Shown: positions 42,810-44,683 of the stretch, one piece after another
How positions within the stretch are numbered: position 1 is the stretch's first letter
How the letters are laid out: every line of letters begins with the position of its first letter
Source of the DNA: Bacteroidales bacterium
Lineage (GTDB): Bacteria > Bacteroidota > Bacteroidia > Bacteroidales > PWNQ01
Reading direction: 5' to 3'
Assembly: GCA_021740245.1 (NCBI GenBank)
Contig: JAIPAE010000005.1
Coordinates: 1-44,683, forward strand
Length of the DNA stretch: 44,683 bases
Program-made: the position numbers and the translations under genes
Notes under the pieces: model-generated
The model's database searches: none
What the model was told of the DNA's origin: nothing
What the model saw: the letters and a program-made list of their open reading frames with translations, nothing else

Positions 42810-43753
42810 ATGAGAAAGTCAACAGGTAAAGACAATAAGGAGAACAAATCCAAAAATAAGGAATCAAATTTAACAGATGAAACATTCATGATCCGCCTAA
42901 GGCGGAACACACACGCGGATGATTAAATGGCGTAATGAGTAATGCGATGATGCGATGATGTGATGATGCGAAAGGGCGAACGAAGAGACGAAGAGGCGAA
43001 GAGACTGAGAGAAACAACGAACAAACACAGAACACAGAACACCGAACAATAATTTAAACAGATGAATACAATAAATTTACTGAGGATATAATCGACACGC
43101 TACGAGAACCATTACTTGTAATTGATAAAGATTTAAGGGTAATGAAAGCCAGCCGTTCATTCTATAAATTTTTCAAAGTAACTCCAGAAGGAACAATTGG
43201 TAAGCTTATCTATGAATTGGGAAATTACCAATGGGATATTCCAGAACTGAAAGAATTGCTGGAAAAAATCCTTCCTGAGAAAAATTCCTTTGATAATTAC
43301 AAGGTTGAACACAACTTCTCTACCATTGGTAAACGGGTGATGCTTTTAAATGCACGGCGGGTAAAAAGGGCATTTGGAAAAGAGAAGGTAATTCTTCTTG
43401 CAATTGAGGACATAACTGAACGAAAAGCCAAAGAAGATGCCTTAAAAGAAAAACATCGTGCAACAAATGATTCTTTAAACGTTCTGTTGAACTTTATGAA
43501 TGCGCCAATTATTATATGGGACACTTCCATGATAATAAAACGTTTCAACCACAAATTTGAACTACTGAGCGGGTATGATTCGGCTGAAGCTATCGATAAA
43601 AAAATTGATTTTCTTTTCCCAAAAGAAAAAATTGATGCAACACTCGATTTATTAAAAAATCATCTTGCCGATGAACAGGAAGTAGTTGAAATAGATATTT
43701 TAACAAAAGACAATAATATCAGGACAGTTTTGTGGTGTCTTGTCCTAAAATAG
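42810..43753 (+). pseudogene. PAS-domain sensor protein, interrupted by an insertion and truncated at its 3' end
   Basis: The original reading frame starts at 42810 (MRKSTGKDNKENKSKNKE...NLTDE) and resumes at 43067 as YNKFTEDIIDTLREPLLVID...; joining the two halves at the duplicated AACAGATGAA restores one frame. The resumed part contains a PAS domain (LLVIDKDLRVMKASRSFYKFF, then LLAIEDITERKAKEDAL) and the start of a second PAS (NAPIIIWDTSMIIKRFNHKFELLSGYD) that stops after RTVLW, where an IS-like end begins. Such PAS pairs usually belong to CheR/CheB-type or histidine-kinase sensors; no kinase or output domain survives. A protein could start at Met 43142, but it would be partial. Confidence 0.8.
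42882..43066. mobile_element. 185 bp insertion with palindrome, short tandem repeats and flanking direct repeat
   Basis: Direct repeats AATTTAACAGATGAA (42867-42881) and AATTTAAACAGATGAA (43051-43066) flank the insert. Inside are the palindrome CCGCCT-A-AGGCGG (42893-42905), the ACACACACGCGGATGATT module, GCGATGAT-type repeats (about 42951-42970), GAAGAG/GCGAAGAG repeats (about 42980-43008) and ACAGAAC repeats (about 43025-43045). No transposase is encoded, so any mobility would be in trans. Confidence 0.65.
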
Positions 43754-43795
43754 GATTAAAACATTAACCTGTAAACTTTTTTTAGGACGAGTCAC
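43735..43795. mobile_element. 61 bp insertion-sequence remnant or MITE with 16 bp terminal inverted repeats
   Basis: GTGTCTTGTCCTAAAA (43735-43750) and TTTTAGGACGAGTCAC (43780-43795) are inverted repeats matching at 14 of 16 positions, with a perfect 9 bp core. Only 29 bp lie between. It falls exactly where the PAS frame is cut and where AI-2E homology begins, as expected for an IS that deleted its interior and flanking DNA, or for a short non-autonomous derivative. Confidence 0.65.
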
Positions 43796-44395
43796 CGGGA
43801 GCATAGAGAAAAGGCCTTAAACATGTTTAAATCTGTTCAGCAGGTAGGACAACGCTACCTTTTTGGAATGTTGGTGATTATTATTATACTGGGATTAGTG
43901 AACAGTATCGGGCTTTGGATTATTGGCCTTGATAACCCGTTCCTTTTTGGGTTTTTGGCTGCTGTCTTAGCCCTTATTCCTTATGCCGGAACCTTTTTGG
44001 GAGCTGCCATTCCCATATTATATTCTTTTATAACCTATGATTCTCTTTGGATGCCAATAACCATAGCTATTTACTTCTGGTTCGTTCAGTTTGTTGAAAG
44101 TAATTATCTGACCCCGAAAATCGTGGGAGGAAACTTAAAAATTAACGCTTTAACCTCAATTTTAAGCATCATTATCGGTGCTTCGGTTTGGGGTATTGCC
44201 GGTATGATTTTATTTTTGCCCTTCGCCGCCATGTTAAAAGTGGTTTGTGAAGAGTATGAAGAACTCAAACCCATTGCTTTGTTGATCCGTGAGCAGAATA
44301 ATAAACCGACAGATGGCAAAGATAATTTTATTGGCAGATGGTTTAAAAAGATAAAAACCTGGGGTTCCGGGTTTCGCACCGCCTTTAAAAAATAA
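43796..44395 (+). pseudogene. AI-2E family transporter, C-terminal half only
   Basis: The first Met (43823) gives 190 aa, but similarity to AI-2E permeases continues upstream without a Met (REHREKALN) to the edge of the 61 bp remnant. Full-length family members have about 340-380 residues and eight TM helices. Present here are the late helices YLFGMLVIIIILGLVNSIGL, GFLAAVLALIPYAGTFLGAAIP and ILSIIIGASVWGIAGMILFLP, and the motif FVESNYLTPKIVGGNLKINAL. About 150-170 N-terminal residues are missing. A shortened product is possible but unlikely to transport. Confidence 0.8.
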
Positions 44396-44405
44396 GGACA
44401 AGTTT

Positions 44406-44683
44406 ATGAATGAAATATATAAAATCAAAGACTCAGCAATGTTTATAAAAACCACAGGTATTCTCAGCTTATTAACAAGCCTGTTTTTATGTTTCACCTT
44501 TAATCCCACCTATGCACAGGACATAAAAAAGGAAGTCAGTTACTCACAGCATAAAGTATTGCCTTTTTACACTCTTAAAAAAATTGGAAATACGGCGATC
44601 TTTCAGGGAAATCAAAAGAAAAGAAATTACTTTGAAGGATGGTATTTTAAAATGGTTTCAGAAGACGGTTCTGACATCATCAG
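44406..44683 (+). CDS. tocopherol-cyclase-like exported protein, 3' end beyond window
   Basis: The frame opens at ATG 44406, 10 bp after the AI-2E stop, and stays open to the window edge (92 codons). A second Met at codon 12 may be the true start. A signal peptide is visible (LLTSLFLCFTFNPTYAQD). The mature part has the segment FQGNQKKRNYFEGWYFKMVS; FEGWYFK is the hallmark N-terminal motif of the tocopherol cyclase family (VTE1-like beta-barrels). Bacterial members of this family without tocopherol synthesis are of unknown function. The rest of the gene is needed for a firm call. Confidence 0.65.
   Translation, partial: MNEIYKIKDSAMFIKTTGILSLLTSLFLCFTFNPTYAQDIKKEVSYSQHKVLPFYTLKKIGNTAIFQGNQKKRNYFEGWYFKMVSEDGSDII

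Noticed and set aside
42940..43050. Repeated short motifs resembling a CRISPR array or VNTR locus
   Set aside because: Units differ in length and sequence (GCGATGAT, GAAGAG, ACAGAAC), there are no constant-length spacers and no cas genes. Treated as part of the insertion.
1..44683. parS site for the encoded ParB
   Set aside because: No palindrome close to the usual parS form (TGTTCCACGTGGAACA-like) was found on reading the window; only partial matches such as GTTCCACGG near 28890.

Overview
The window looks like a chromosomal segment of a Bacteroidota (Bacteroidetes) bacterium, most likely an anaerobic or microaerobic member of the Bacteroidales/Marinilabiliales side; the order is an inference. 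Support comes from the conserved phylum gene order parA-parB-DUF5683-dapB-lepB, the nusB-DUF1573-yajC-ybbR-coaE block, a PUR-alpha-like DUF3276 protein, a DUF5916 protein, a type IX secretion C-terminal signal, and Bacteroidetes-type promoters (TTTG, about 19-20 nt, TAnnTTTG). The DNA is AT-rich with few Shine-Dalgarno sites.

Layout. 1-65: 5' part of a tRNA-Asp on the minus strand. 0.27-6.4 kb, minus strand: lepB, dapB, DUF5683, parB, parA, a UPF0173 hydrolase and DUF3276. 6.5-10.7 kb, plus strand: nusB, then a tight DUF1573-yajC-ybbR-coaE-WbqC operon. 10.6-16.1 kb: a 7TM-HD phosphodiesterase, an NlpC/P60 endopeptidase and a DUF5916 protein, with overlapping convergent ends. 16.1-18.3 kb: a large imperfect inverted repeat, a small membrane protein and an XRE/S24 regulator with its promoter. 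18.9-25.6 kb: a NuoE-NuoF-[2Fe2S/GltD/NuoG-like fusion] operon ending in a ferritin-like protein and a perfect terminator. 25.6-28.7 kb, minus strand: FAH-family protein, DEDD exonuclease and 2-oxoacid dehydrogenase E2. 29.1-36.3 kb: transglutaminase with beta-propeller, B12/radical SAM enzyme, beta-helix protein and a repeat-rich T9SS cargo. 36.6-42.2 kb: ResB-CcsA cytochrome c synthase, a pentaheme cytochrome and a monoheme cytochrome fused to a beta-barrel. 42.2-44.7 kb: a decayed region with a PAS gene broken twice, a beheaded AI-2E permease and the start of a tocopherol-cyclase-like gene.

Two systems stand out. First, the three-gene redox operon at 19-25 kb has the modular composition of the Stn type of electron-bifurcating, ferredoxin-dependent NADH/NADPH transhydrogenase. 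Its third subunit carries a molybdopterin-type domain that has lost the catalytic Cys/Sec segment and the C-terminal pterin-binding domain. Second, the 36.6-42.2 kb locus combines haem attachment, a multihaem periplasmic cytochrome and an outer-membrane barrel with one N-terminal haem site. That last architecture matches Cyc2-type cytochrome-porins, so the locus is a candidate electron conduit across the outer membrane.

The non-coding DNA also has structure: a dispersed, diverged palindromic repeat family (about five copies), a roughly 122 bp imperfect inverted repeat, a 185 bp insertion flanked by a 15-16 bp direct repeat, and a 61 bp remnant with IS-like ends at the junction of two truncated genes.
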